NCBI RefSeq assembly: GCF_009755665.1
Contig: NZ_CP046622.1
Coordinates: 1,364,001 to 1,428,000, forward strand
DNA from: Variovorax paradoxus
GTDB lineage: Bacteria; Pseudomonadota; Gammaproteobacteria; Burkholderiales; Burkholderiaceae_C
DNA length: 64,000 bases
Direction of reading: 5' to 3'
The translations under genes and the position numbers were made by a program. The notes below the pieces were generated by a model that saw nothing but the letters and a program-made list of their open reading frames with translations, ran no database searches and was not told the origin of the DNA. Below are positions 27,122-35,710 of the stretch, piece by piece (position 1 is the stretch's first letter; each line of letters opens with the position of its first letter).

Positions 27122-27943
27122 TCAGCGCGCGACCGGGTTGGCGCCGAAGCGCCGCGCCACGAACAGCACCAGCCAGGTCACGATGCCCAGCGCAATCGAG
27201 AGCGACGCGGCGAGCGCAAAGTTGGCGTAGTTGGTGAACTCGTTGTAGATGGTGATGGGGATCACCTCGAACTTGCTGGCGAGGGTGAAGGCAGTGCCAA
27301 AGGCGCCCATCGAGGTGGCGAACAGAATGGCGCCGCAGGCCAGCGTAGTGGGGGCAAGCTCGGGCATCCAGACATCGTGCGCCACGCGCAGGCGAGAGGC
27401 TCCGAGCGAGCGTGCGGCTTCTTCGAGCTGCACGTTCATGGCCTCCGCCGCTGCGGCGTAGGTGGCAATCGCGCGAGGCAGCGAGAAGTACAGGTAGGCG
27501 AGGAACAGGCCGAGCAGGCCATATGCAAAGGTGATGCGTTCACCGAAGAGGCTGTCGCCGATGTCGGCCACCACGCCTTGCCGCCCGCCGAGCAGGATGA
27601 CGAAGAAGCCGATGATCACGCCCGGAAAGGACAGCGGCAGCGTGAGCAGCGACAGCAGCATGCGCTTGCCGGTGAAGGCATGACGCGCGAGATAAATGCC
27701 GACGGCCGCTCCGAGCACCAGCGTTGCGAGTGTCACGGCCACCGACAACGCCACAGTGTTGACCATGCTCTGCAGGTAGCGCGAGTCGGTGAGCACTGCG
27801 AAGTAGGTGGCCCATCCCTTGGTCGCAGGCAATGTAAGGAGGCGCACCACCGGCAGCAGCCAGAAGGCGACGAAGAACACGGCCGCGGGGGCTACGCAGG
27901 CCAGCAGGCGCCAGCGTGGGTTCCAGGCGTTGGCGGGTTTCAT
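27122..27943 (-). CDS. ABC importer permease subunit 1 (PotB/PhnU-like)
   Basis: 273 residues, six predicted membrane helices, with the EAA motif LEEAARSLGASRLRVAHDVWMPELAPTTLACG (about 180-211). ATG at 27943 is chosen because the first helix follows directly (MKPANAWNPRWRLLACVAPAAVFFVAFWLLPVV). The frame stays open upstream for 48 codons, but only through the palindromic repeat, and that part has no transporter character. About 300 bp separate it from the binding-protein gene, filled by repeat copy 2. Confidence 0.9.
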   Translation of the reverse strand: MKPANAWNPRWRLLACVAPAAVFFVAFWLLPVVRLLTLPATKGWATYFAVLTDSRYLQSMVNTVALSVAVTLATLVLGAAVGIYLARHAFTGKRMLLSLLTLPLSFPGVIIGFFVILLGGRQGVVADIGDSLFGERITFAYGLLGLFLAYLYFSLPRAIATYAAAAEAMNVQLEEAARSLGASRLRVAHDVWMPELAPTTLACGAILFATSMGAFGTAFTLASKFEVIPITIYNEFTNYANFALAASLSIALGIVTWLVLFVARRFGANPVAR

Positions 27944-27983
27944 TTCAGTTGCTTGTCTTGCGTTGTTGTTATTGGCGCTGATG

Positions 27984-28237
27984 TTCAGGGCCGGTGCAAA
28001 GGCCACCGGGTACTCCCCTCCGCGAATGTCCCCCGCCTTCGGCTCCTCCTTTATTTCGCTGCGGGGAGCACCCGGTGCCCTGTGCACTTGGGCACGCCGC
28101 GGGTGTACCGCTGATCAACCACCGCTCTTTGCAACGCTCCCGTCGATGGGGTGCCTTGCGCAGCGAAATAAAGGAGGAGGCCGCAGGCCGGGGGACATTC
28201 GCGGAGAAAGGTACCCCGTCGGCGGGTGCGCGCCCTG
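27984..28237. repeat. Long near-palindromic dispersed repeat, copy 2 (about 254 bp)
   Basis: Occupies the 305-bp gap between the solute-binding-protein gene and the first permease gene of the same operon. The ends are TTCAGGG (27984) and GCCCTG (to 28237), with the central TGATCA at 28112-28117. The arms share GCGAATGTCCCCC, CTCCTCCTTTATTTCGCTGCG and GGGTAC with their reverse complements. It has the same orientation as copy 1 at 14332-14589. In RNA it would fold into a hairpin of roughly 100 bp per arm inside the operon transcript. Confidence 0.85.
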
Positions 28238-28248
28238 GACAAGTCACT

Positions 28249-29262
28249 TCAGCGCACTTCCTTCAGATACCGATCAGAGAACGCACGCTGCGCCTCAGCC
28301 ATGCGCGCATAGTCAACGCTCTTGGCGCGTGCGTATTCGGTAGCAGGCAGGAACTGCGCCTCTACCTCCTTCGGCATCGCACCGGCGCGCACTGGCCGCA
28401 GGTAAGCCTTGGCCCAGATAGCCTGCCCTTCGTCCGACAGAACGAAGTCGAGCACCTTCTTGCCCTCGGCTGCGTGCGGCGCCTTGGCGACGAGGCTCAT
28501 CACGTAGGGCACTGCCAGCGTGCCTTCGCTCGGAATGACGAATGCGACGTTGGCCTTGTCCTTGTACTTGGCGCGGTAGGCGTTGAAGTCGTAGTCGAGC
28601 AGGATCGCGATTTCACCCGACAGCACGCGCGCATAAGAGGTCTGCTTGGGAACGATGGGTTCGTTCTTCTGCAGCGCCTTGAAGTAGTCGATGGCCGGAC
28701 CGAAGTTGTCGAGCGTGCCGCCGCGGGCTTCGTTCACCGCCACCGCACCCACGTAGCCGACGAAGGCCGAGGCCGGATCGAGGTAACCGATGAGGCCCTT
28801 GTATTCGGGCTTGAGCAGGTCGGCCCATGACTTGGGCACCGGCTTGCCCTTGAGCGCATCGACGTTGACCATGAAACCGAGCGTGCCCGAGTGGATGGTG
28901 AACCAGTTGCCGGCCGGGTCCTTCAGGCCGTCGGGAATGTCTTTCCATGCTGCCGGCTTGTAGGGCTCGACCACGCCGTCCTTCTGGGCCTGCACCGCGA
29001 AGGTCACGCCCAGGTAGGTGACGTCGGCCACGGGGCTTGCCTTCTCGGCGACGAGCTGCGCGAGCGACTGGCCGGAGTTCTTGTTGTCGGCCGGCACGCT
29101 GACGCCGGTCTTGGCCTTGATGGCCTTGAGCTGCGTGCCCCAGTCGGCCCATTCGGTCGGGCAGTTGTAGCAAATGGCGGTCTGTGCAACGGCACTACCG
29201 GCGGCGACGAGCGCGGCGGTGAGCAGGCCCAGGCGGGCCATACGGGAGATGCGTAGAGACAT
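28249..29262 (-). CDS. Periplasmic solute-binding protein of ABC importer
   Basis: 337 residues. Signal peptide to about AGSAVAQ (residues 1-27); the mature protein has the type II periplasmic-binding fold seen in ferric, polyamine and aminoethylphosphonate receptors (VADVTYLGVTFAVQAQKDGVVEPYKP, GTLGFMVNVDALKGKPVPKSWADLLKPEYKGLIGYLDP). Two cysteines directly after the signal peptide (AICYNCPTEW) are unusual. ATG at 29262 is preferred. First structural gene of the importer operon, 47 bp after the LacI gene. Ligand not known; a phosphodiester or phosphonate would fit the phosphodiesterase in the operon. Confidence 0.9.
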   Translation of the reverse strand: MSLRISRMARLGLLTAALVAAGSAVAQTAICYNCPTEWADWGTQLKAIKAKTGVSVPADNKNSGQSLAQLVAEKASPVADVTYLGVTFAVQAQKDGVVEPYKPAAWKDIPDGLKDPAGNWFTIHSGTLGFMVNVDALKGKPVPKSWADLLKPEYKGLIGYLDPASAFVGYVGAVAVNEARGGTLDNFGPAIDYFKALQKNEPIVPKQTSYARVLSGEIAILLDYDFNAYRAKYKDKANVAFVIPSEGTLAVPYVMSLVAKAPHAAEGKKVLDFVLSDEGQAIWAKAYLRPVRAGAMPKEVEAQFLPATEYARAKSVDYARMAEAQRAFSDRYLKEVR

Positions 29263-29309
29263 GAAAGAACTCCTTGGATGTGACGGTTGAGGCGAGTGAA
29301 AGCGGGTGC

Positions 29310-30320
29310 TCAGTCGATGGCAACATCGCGTGCGGATGCGCACGATTCACCGTCGCGAAATAAGCAAGGCAGCAGCAGGCTCGCGTCGGCTTGCAGCGTC
29401 GTGCCGCCGCCCATGGCCTGGATCAGCAATTCGACGCTGCGGCGGCCGATGTCGCTGTTGGGCTGCGCAATGGTGGTGAGCGCCGGCGTGAGGTCTTCGC
29501 CGAGCGCAATGCCGTCGAAGCCCACCACGCTGAGGTCGTCGGGCACGGAGAGCCCGCTCAGGTGTGCCGCGCGAATGCTGCGAATGGCGAGAAGGTCGTT
29601 CGAGCAGACCAGTGCGGTGGGCCGCTCCTTGGCTTGCAGCAGGTGCGCAAGCATGTCCACCGCGCTTTCGACAAAGGGCACCTCGATGAGCGGTGGCGCG
29701 TCGAGCCCGGCGTCGGCCATGCCTTTTTGATAACCGCGATAGCGCTGCTGCGCCCGGTCGGAGGCGGCCAGCGTGCCGCTGACCATGGCGATGCGGCGGT
29801 GCCCCAGCAGCACCAGGCGTGCGACGGCGTCGGCCACGGCAGCTTCGCCGTCGACGGTCACGCAAGGGTGGTCAGGATGCCGGTTGTAGGCCAGCACATA
29901 GGGCGTGCCGGTGGTTCGAAGCCGTGCCAAGGCCGCCGAAGTGGAGGGGTTGGAGACCACGAGGATCAATCCGTCGACATTGCCCGCCAGCAGCAGATGG
30001 ACCGCGCGTTCTTCTTCGTCGAGCCGGTAGCCCGTGGTGACCGGAATGATGGCGTAGCCGCCCGCCATGGCTGCACGCGCAATGCCTTGCAGGCACTCGG
30101 CGAAAGTCGGATTCAAGAGCGTCGGCAGCACCACGCCCAGCGCGCGGCTTCGCTGGGTGCGCAAGGTGCGCGCGCTGGCGTTGGGCACGTACTGAAGCTC
30201 GCGCGCCACGCGTTCCACCAACTCACGCGTGGCTGGCGTGACCTTGTCGGGGAAGTTGAACGCCCGCGACACGGTGGCCACGGAAACCCCAGCTTTGGCT
30301 GCGACGGATTGAATGCTCAT
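29310..30320 (-). CDS. LacI family transcriptional regulator
   Basis: 336 residues. The N-terminal LacI HTH and hinge are textbook: IQSVAAKAGVSVATVSRAFNFPDKVTPATRELVERVARELQYVPNASARTL (about 3-53), followed by a periplasmic-binding-like effector domain (LGVVLPTLLNPTFAECLQGI; VSNPSTSAALARL; TALVCSNDLLAIRSI; SVVGFDGIALGEDLTPALTTI). It precedes the importer operon on the same strand. The palindrome just upstream of its start indicates autoregulation and control of the whole operon. The effector is presumably the imported compound. Confidence 0.94.
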   Translation of the reverse strand: MSIQSVAAKAGVSVATVSRAFNFPDKVTPATRELVERVARELQYVPNASARTLRTQRSRALGVVLPTLLNPTFAECLQGIARAAMAGGYAIIPVTTGYRLDEEERAVHLLLAGNVDGLILVVSNPSTSAALARLRTTGTPYVLAYNRHPDHPCVTVDGEAAVADAVARLVLLGHRRIAMVSGTLAASDRAQQRYRGYQKGMADAGLDAPPLIEVPFVESAVDMLAHLLQAKERPTALVCSNDLLAIRSIRAAHLSGLSVPDDLSVVGFDGIALGEDLTPALTTIAQPNSDIGRRSVELLIQAMGGGTTLQADASLLLPCLFRDGESCASARDVAID

Positions 30321-30331
30321 CGTGCGGTGCT

Positions 30332-30347
30332 ATGTAAACGATTACAT
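30332..30347. promoter_or_regulatory. LacI-family operator upstream of the regulator/importer operon
   Basis: ATGTAAACGATTACAT has perfect 6-bp half-sites ATGTAA/TTACAT around ACGA, with the central CG that LacI-family hinge helices insert into. It lies 11 bp upstream of the LacI start, where bound protein would block transcription or initiation. Confidence 0.75.
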
Positions 30348-30423
30348 TGCACCGCGGCAGTATGACCCTGCCATGACAAACCAAGAAAGCCGGGAAAAAC
30401 CCTTACGTTGCGTCTCAAAGAGA

Positions 30424-30443
30424 AAGGGGCCCGAAGGCCCCTT
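30424..30443 (-). terminator. Rho-independent terminator of ileS-lspA
   Basis: Perfect 8-bp stem AAGGGGCC/GGCCCCTT with a UUCG tetraloop on the minus strand, followed by TCTCTTT. It lies 11 bp after the lspA stop. Confidence 0.85.
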
Positions 30444-30454
30444 GAGAAACTGGC

Positions 30455-30967
30455 TTACTTCCCGCGCCGAACCCGCCGGATTTCGTCCACGATCAGGCAG
30501 ATGGCCCCCAGCGTGATCGCACTGTCCGCCGCGTTGAAGGCCGGAAAGTACCAGTTCCCCGCGTGAAAGCTCAGGAAGTCGACCACGTACCCGTGCATCA
30601 TCCGGTCGATCACGTTGCCGATGGCGCCGCCCAGAATGCAGGCCATCGCGAACGAAAACAGCTTCTGTCCCGCGTGCGATTTCAGCATCCACACGATGAA
30701 CACCGCGGCCGCCAGGCCAATGGCCGTGAAGAACCAGCGCTGCCAACCCGAATGGTCGGCCAGGAACGAGAACGCGGCGCCCGTGTTGTGCGCGCGAACC
30801 ACGTTGAAGAAGCTCGTCACGTAGGTGGCATCACCGAGCTTGTAGTAGCCCAGGATCAGCGTCTTGGTGAACTGGTCGATGATCAAAATGATGGCCGCCA
30901 GGGCGAGCCATGGCCAGATGCTGCCGCTGCGCGAACGCGATGCCGACATGGAACGTGCGGCCGCCAT
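30455..30967 (-). CDS. lspA: Lipoprotein signal peptidase
   Basis: 170 residues, four predicted membrane helices. The aspartic protease active site is intact: Asp121 in [18 protein letters not shown] and Asp148 in [20 protein letters not shown] is also conserved. LspA (signal peptidase II) cleaves prolipoprotein signal peptides before the lipidated cysteine in the inner membrane. Its ATG shares a base with the ileS stop (TGATG), so it is translationally coupled to ileS, the classic ileS-lspA arrangement. A start at MSAS six codons later is also possible. Confidence 0.96.
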   Translation of the reverse strand: MAAARSMSASRSRSGSIWPWLALAAIILIIDQFTKTLILGYYKLGDATYVTSFFNVVRAHNTGAAFSFLADHSGWQRWFFTAIGLAAAVFIVWMLKSHAGQKLFSFAMACILGGAIGNVIDRMMHGYVVDFLSFHAGNWYFPAFNAADSAITLGAICLIVDEIRRVRRGK

Positions 30968-33816
30968 CAGGCAAAGCTCCGTGCTTCGCCGGCGCCGAAC
31001 AGGTTGCTGGTGCAACGGCCGCAGATCGTCGGATGCGCCGGGTCGTGGCCCACGTCGTCGCGGTAGTGCCAGCAGCGATCGCATTTCTGCGCGCTGCTCG
31101 GCGTTACCGTCGTCGAAAGCGCTTCGCCCGCGGCGATTGCGATGGCCGAGGTGATGAAGACGAATTTCAGGTCATCGCCCAGCGAGCCCAGCAGCGCGAA
31201 GTCGTCGGCCGGCGCGGTGAGCTGCAGGTTGGCCTGCAGCGACGAACCGACCTTGCCTTCGGCGCGCACTGCCTCGATGTCCTTGTTGGCCACGTCGCGG
31301 ATCTCGCGGATGCGGCCCCACTTGGCGAGCAGCGCTTCGTCGGGCGCGGCAAACTTGCTGAACGTCTGCGCAAAGATCGACTCGCCCGGCTTGCCCGTGC
31401 TCACGAACTTCCACGCCTCTTCGGCCGTGAAGCTCAGGAACGGCGCCATCCAGCGCAGCATGGCTTGCGAGATGTGCCAGAGCGCGGTCTGCGCACTGCG
31501 GCGCGCGAGCGAGCCGGGTGCGGTCGTGTAGAGCCGGTCTTTCAGGATGTCGAGGTAGAAGCCGCCCAGGTCTTCCGAGCAGTAGATCTGCAGCTTGGCC
31601 ACGACCGGGTGGAACTCGTACACCTTGTAGTGGGCGAGGATCTCGGCCTGGAACTGCGAAGCCCGCGCAAGCGCATAGCGGTCGATCTCGAACAGCTCCT
31701 CCAGCGGCACCGCGTCCTTGGCGATGTCGAAGTCGCTGGTGTTCGCCAGCAAGAAGCGCAGCGTGTTGCGGATGCGGCGGTACGAGTCGACCACGCGCGC
31801 CAGGATTTTGTCGTCGCCCGCGATGTCGCCCGAATAGTCACTCGCGGCCACCCAGAGGCGGATGATTTCCGCGCCCAGCTTGCTGCTGATTTCCTGCGGG
31901 TCGATGCCGTTCTTGAGCGACTTGCTCATCTTGATGCCCTTGGCATCCACAGTGAAGCCGTGCGTGAGCAGGCCGCGGTACGGCGCGCGGTCTTCCAGCG
32001 CACAGGCGATCAAAAGCGACGAGTGGAACCAGCCGCGGTGCTGGTCGTGGCCTTCGAGGTACAGGTCGGCTTCAGGGCCCGCAGCGTGGTGCACGTTGGG
32101 GTGCGTGCCGCGCAGCACGTGATAGAAGGTCGAGCCCGAGTCGAACCACACCTCGAGGATGTCGGTGCTCTTGGTGTAGTGCGGCGCGTCTTCGGCGCCG
32201 AGGATTTCTTCGACGGTGACGCGGCTCCAGGCCTCGATGCCGCCTTTCTCGACGATGCCGGCGGCCTGGTCGAGGATTTCCATCGTGCGCGGATGCAGCT
32301 CGCCCGAATCCTTGTGCAGGAAGAACGGGATCGGCACGCCCCAGCTGCGCTGGCGGCTGATGCACCAGTCGGGCCGGTTGGCGATCATGTCGTGCAGGCG
32401 CGCCTTGCCGTTCTCCGGATAGAAGCTCGTCTTCTCGATGGCTTCGAGGGCGGTCTGGCGCAGCGTCTTGGGCGCCTTGTCCTTGGTGAACACGCCTTCG
32501 CCTTCGTCCATGCGCACGAACCACTGCGCCGCGGCACGGTAGATCACCGGCGTCTTGTGGCGCCAGCAGTGCGGGTAGCTGTGCGTGATGGTCTCGGTGG
32601 TGAGCAGGCGGTTGGCGTCGCGCAGCGCGGCGATGATCACCGGCACGGCCTTCCAGATGTTCTGGCCGCCGAACAGCGGAAAATCGAGCGCGTAGCTGCC
32701 GTTGCCCTGCACCGGGTTCAGGATGTCGTCGTACGCCACGCCATGGGCGATGCAGGAGTTGAAGTCGTCCACGCCGTAGGCAGGCGAGGAGTGCACGAGG
32801 CCGGTGCCGTCGGTGGCAGTGGCGTAGTCGGCCAGGTACACCGGCGACAGGCGCTTGTAGCCGGCGTCCACGTCGTACAGCGGGTGCTCGAATTCGAGCC
32901 CGCCGAGCTTCTCGCCCTTGACCGTGGCCAGCACCTTGCCGTCCAGCGCATAGCGCGTCATGCACATCTCGACCAGCGAGTTGGCGAGGATGAGCAGGCC
33001 GCGCTCGGTGTCGACCAGCGAGTACTCGATCTCCGGGTTCAGGTTGATCGCCTGGTTGGCCGGGATGGTCCACGCGGTGGTGGTCCAGATCACGGCAAAG
33101 ATGTCGCCCAGGATCGTGTGGTCGGTCTCGAAGGCCTTGAGCACCTTCTCGCGATCGTGCGCCTTGAACGCCACGTCGATGGTCTGGCTCTTCTTGTCGG
33201 CGTATTCGATTTCGAACTCGGCGAGCGACGAGCCGCAGTCGAAGCACCAGTACACCGGCTTCAGGCCGCGGTAGACAAAGCCGCGCTCGATCACGCGCTT
33301 GAATGCGCGCAGTTCGCCGGCTTCGTTCGCGAAATCCATCGTCTTGTAGGGATGGTCCCATTCGCCCAGCACGCCCAGGCGCTGGAAGTCGGCCATTTGC
33401 TGCGCGATCTGTTCCGTGGCGTAGGCGCGGCTCTTGGCCTGCATTTCGTCGCGGCTCAGGTTGCGGCCGTACTGCTTTTCGATGGCGTTCTCGATCGGCA
33501 GGCCATGGCAGTCCCAGCCGGGCACGTAGAGCGCGTCGTAGCCTTCGAGCTGGCGCGCCTTGGTGATCATGTCCTTCAGGATCTTGTTCACCGCGTGGCC
33601 CATGTGGATCTGGCCGTTGGCGTAGGGCGGGCCGTCGTGAAGGATGAACTTGGGCGCGCCGTGGCGGGCGTCGCGCAGGCGGTGGTAGCGGCCTTCGTCG
33701 TTCCATTCCTTCACCCAGCCCGGTTCGCGCTTGGGCAGGTCGCCGCGCATCGGGAAGGGGGTGTCGGGCAGGTTCAGCGTGGAACGGTAGTCGGTGGTGG
33801 AAGCGGCGTCAGACAT
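30967..33816 (-). CDS. ileS: Isoleucine--tRNA ligase
   Basis: 949 residues, the usual length for bacterial IleRS. Class I signatures: [13 protein letters not shown] with HMGH at 71-74 and KMSKS at about 626-630. The editing (CP1) domain has [13 protein letters not shown] and the specificity-determining [11 protein letters not shown] is present. The C-terminal zinc ribbon is complete ([12 protein letters not shown]...ICGRC). It charges tRNA-Ile with isoleucine and hydrolyses mischarged valine. Operon with lspA; a 121-bp gap containing a REP-like element separates it from ribF upstream. Confidence 0.98.
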   Translation of the reverse strand: MSDAASTTDYRSTLNLPDTPFPMRGDLPKREPGWVKEWNDEGRYHRLRDARHGAPKFILHDGPPYANGQIHMGHAVNKILKDMITKARQLEGYDALYVPGWDCHGLPIENAIEKQYGRNLSRDEMQAKSRAYATEQIAQQMADFQRLGVLGEWDHPYKTMDFANEAGELRAFKRVIERGFVYRGLKPVYWCFDCGSSLAEFEIEYADKKSQTIDVAFKAHDREKVLKAFETDHTILGDIFAVIWTTTAWTIPANQAINLNPEIEYSLVDTERGLLILANSLVEMCMTRYALDGKVLATVKGEKLGGLEFEHPLYDVDAGYKRLSPVYLADYATATDGTGLVHSSPAYGVDDFNSCIAHGVAYDDILNPVQGNGSYALDFPLFGGQNIWKAVPVIIAALRDANRLLTTETITHSYPHCWRHKTPVIYRAAAQWFVRMDEGEGVFTKDKAPKTLRQTALEAIEKTSFYPENGKARLHDMIANRPDWCISRQRSWGVPIPFFLHKDSGELHPRTMEILDQAAGIVEKGGIEAWSRVTVEEILGAEDAPHYTKSTDILEVWFDSGSTFYHVLRGTHPNVHHAAGPEADLYLEGHDQHRGWFHSSLLIACALEDRAPYRGLLTHGFTVDAKGIKMSKSLKNGIDPQEISSKLGAEIIRLWVAASDYSGDIAGDDKILARVVDSYRRIRNTLRFLLANTSDFDIAKDAVPLEELFEIDRYALARASQFQAEILAHYKVYEFHPVVAKLQIYCSEDLGGFYLDILKDRLYTTAPGSLARRSAQTALWHISQAMLRWMAPFLSFTAEEAWKFVSTGKPGESIFAQTFSKFAAPDEALLAKWGRIREIRDVANKDIEAVRAEGKVGSSLQANLQLTAPADDFALLGSLGDDLKFVFITSAIAIAAGEALSTTVTPSSAQKCDRCWHYRDDVGHDPAHPTICGRCTSNLFGAGEARSFA

Positions 33817-33834
33817 GTTGGGGTGCGAAACAGA

Positions 33835-33916
33835 GGGGCTTCGACAGGCTCAGCCCGAACTGCATTGAGCGGTCGGTGCGGAAGAAAAGCCGTTCGCCCT
33901 GAGCTTGTCGAAGGGC
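33835..33916. repeat. REP-like inverted repeat (TTCGACAGGCTCAG type)
   Basis: Left arm GCTTCGACAGGCTCAGCCCG (from 33838) and right arm GTTCGCCCTGAGCTTGTCGA (33892 onwards) are imperfect reverse complements separated by about 31 bp, in the ribF-ileS gap. This arm sequence belongs to the short palindromic repeats that are common between genes in many proteobacteria. In the ribF-ileS transcript it would form a hairpin. Confidence 0.7.
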
Positions 33917-33937
33917 GGCAGCACGGTGCGTGCAGGG

Positions 33938-34975
33938 CTAAATTCGATCGCGTGTCGTCTGGCGATGGGTTTCGGCGTGGGTCGACGCAAAGAACGCGCG
34001 TGCGTCGCGCCCATCCTTCGCGATGCCCGCAGTGAGGGCCTCGAGGCTGGTATAGCGCAATTCGTCGTGCAGTTTGTGCAGGAGTTCCACGCGAACGATT
34101 TTACCGTAGGCACCTTCGGCACCCAGATGCGAGGGCCACTCCAGGCAATGCGTCTCCAGCAAAACGCGGCCGGCGTTGACGTCGTTGGCGTCGAGCGAGG
34201 GGCGCACGCCCAGATTGGCCACGCCGGGCAGGGGCTGGTCGGCCAGCCCATGCACCAGCACCGCGAAGATGCCGCTCGCGGCCGGCTTCCAGTGCTTGAA
34301 GCGCAGGTTGAGGGTGCGAAAACCGTCGTCCTTGCCGGGTTCGGAGGCGCCCAGCGCGCGGCCGAGCTTGCGGCCGTGAACCACGTGCCCCGAGATCGTG
34401 TAGGGCCGGCCGAGCAGGTGATGGGCTTCGGCCATGCGGCCCTCGGCCAGCGCCTCGCGCACGGCCGAGCTGGAAACGCGCAGGCCGTGCACCTCGTAGC
34501 TGTTCATGCGCGCCACGTCGAAGCCATGGGCCTCGCCGGCCGCGTCGAGCATGGCGTAGTCGCCTGCCCGCTTGGCGCCGAAGCGGAAGTCGTCGCCCAC
34601 CAGCACATAGCGCGCGCCAAGGCCGTCGATCAGCACGTTCTGGATGAAGTCGTCAGGCGACTGGGACGCCAGCCGGCCGTCGAAAGGCAGCACGACCGTC
34701 TGCGCCACGCCGCAGGCCGCAAGCTCGGTGAGCTTGTCGCGCAGCGTGCCGATGCGCGCCGGCGCCAGGTCGGGTTTTTTGGTGATGGCAGCGAAATAGT
34801 CGCGCGGGTGCGGCTCGAACGTGAGCACGCAGCTGGGCAGCCCGCGATGGCGCGCCTCGGTCTGCAGCAGTGCCAGCATGGCCTGGTGGCCACGGTGCAC
34901 GCCGTCGAAATTGCCTATGGTGAGGGCGCAGGCCGGAGCCACGCCCGGGTGCCGGAAGCCGCGGAAAACCTGCAT
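33938..34975 (-). CDS. ribF: Bifunctional riboflavin kinase/FAD synthetase
   Basis: 345 residues. The N-terminal FAD synthetase domain (about 15-190) has LTIGNFDGVHRGHQAML and FEPHPRDYF and the SSSAVREALAEG signature; the C-terminal riboflavin kinase domain has GRPYTISGHVVHGRKLGR and ANLGVRPS. It makes FMN and FAD from riboflavin and ATP. The conserved neighbourhood ribF-ileS-lspA is present. The C-terminus is slightly longer than average. The 167-bp gap upstream to the divergent HNH gene holds no obvious motif. Confidence 0.97.
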   Translation of the reverse strand: MQVFRGFRHPGVAPACALTIGNFDGVHRGHQAMLALLQTEARHRGLPSCVLTFEPHPRDYFAAITKKPDLAPARIGTLRDKLTELAACGVAQTVVLPFDGRLASQSPDDFIQNVLIDGLGARYVLVGDDFRFGAKRAGDYAMLDAAGEAHGFDVARMNSYEVHGLRVSSSAVREALAEGRMAEAHHLLGRPYTISGHVVHGRKLGRALGASEPGKDDGFRTLNLRFKHWKPAASGIFAVLVHGLADQPLPGVANLGVRPSLDANDVNAGRVLLETHCLEWPSHLGAEGAYGKIVRVELLHKLHDELRYTSLEALTAGIAKDGRDARAFFASTHAETHRQTTRDRI

Positions 34976-35141
34976 TGGTGAGTATCTTTTTGATAGCGCC
35001 TTTTGCCCGTCAATTGGGCGAATCAGGCCGTTTTGTCACAAAGCCGGTATATTGTGACTCAGTGCGTCGCCTGAAGTGATCTCCGGCGCGCTCCGTGTCC
35101 CTGGTCTTTCCGTGATTCTTCCCTTTTTGAGGAGGCGTGTG

Positions 35142-35702
35142 GTGAAGGTCTTGAAGCTGTCGGCCCAAGGGCTGCCCCAGTCATGGATATCGCTCGAACA
35201 GGCGGTCATCCACTATGCGGCGGACGAAGTTCGCTGGGAGGTGGGCGCGCAGGTGGCTGTGTTCCGTGGCGGCCACAACGCCATCACGGGCGAGCAGTCG
35301 CAGATTGCGATCAACAGCATCATCGGCACCAAAGGCGTGCCGCGCATCAACCCATTCACCCAGCGCCCGGGGCTCACCAATAGCAAGCTCTTTGCACGCG
35401 ACCGCAATATCTGCGCCTATTGCGGCGGGCATTTCCACGAAGACGAACTCACGCGCGAGCACATCATCCCGTTCGCGCAAAAGGGCATCGACACCTGGAT
35501 GAACGTGGTCACCGCCTGCAAGCCGTGCAACCACCGCAAGAGCAGCCGCACGCCGGAGCAGGCCAACATGCCGCTCCTGTATGCGCCCTATGTACCCAGC
35601 CTCTGGGAAGATTTCATTCTGCGAAACCGCCGCATCCTGGCGGACCAGATGGAATTTCTTATGGCGCACCTGCCGCAGAGCTCGCGGCTTCACGACAGCT
35701 AG
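35142..35702 (+). CDS. HNH endonuclease family protein
   Basis: 186 residues. An N-terminal region (about 1-85) of unknown role precedes an HNH/zinc module: CAYCGGHFHEDELTREHIIPFAQKGIDTWMNVVTACKPCNHRKSSRTPEQANM, with two CxxC zinc knuckles and the catalytic His in REHIIP. GTG at 35142 is chosen because GGAGG (35131-35135) is 6 bp upstream; the adjacent GTG at 35139 is the alternative. Small HNH proteins like this are conserved chromosomal genes in betaproteobacteria, not obviously part of a restriction system. No methyltransferase is nearby. Confidence 0.85.
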   Translation: MKVLKLSAQGLPQSWISLEQAVIHYAADEVRWEVGAQVAVFRGGHNAITGEQSQIAINSIIGTKGVPRINPFTQRPGLTNSKLFARDRNICAYCGGHFHEDELTREHIIPFAQKGIDTWMNVVTACKPCNHRKSSRTPEQANMPLLYAPYVPSLWEDFILRNRRILADQMEFLMAHLPQSSRLHDS

Positions 35703-35710
35703 CCTGCGGC

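Noticed and set aside
27944..28087. 48-codon N-terminal extension of the first ABC permease
   Set aside because: It is translated repeat sequence; the first membrane helix follows directly after the ATG at 27943.
30910..34035. A 1041-codon open frame antisense to ileS
   Set aside because: It lies opposite a complete, motif-perfect ileS. Its Val/Arg/His/Ala-rich translation without any domain is what GC-rich codon bias produces on the opposite strand.
35142..35702. HNH protein as part of a restriction or defence island
   Set aside because: No methyltransferase, helicase or other defence gene around; the neighbours are housekeeping genes and base composition looks the same as the surroundings.
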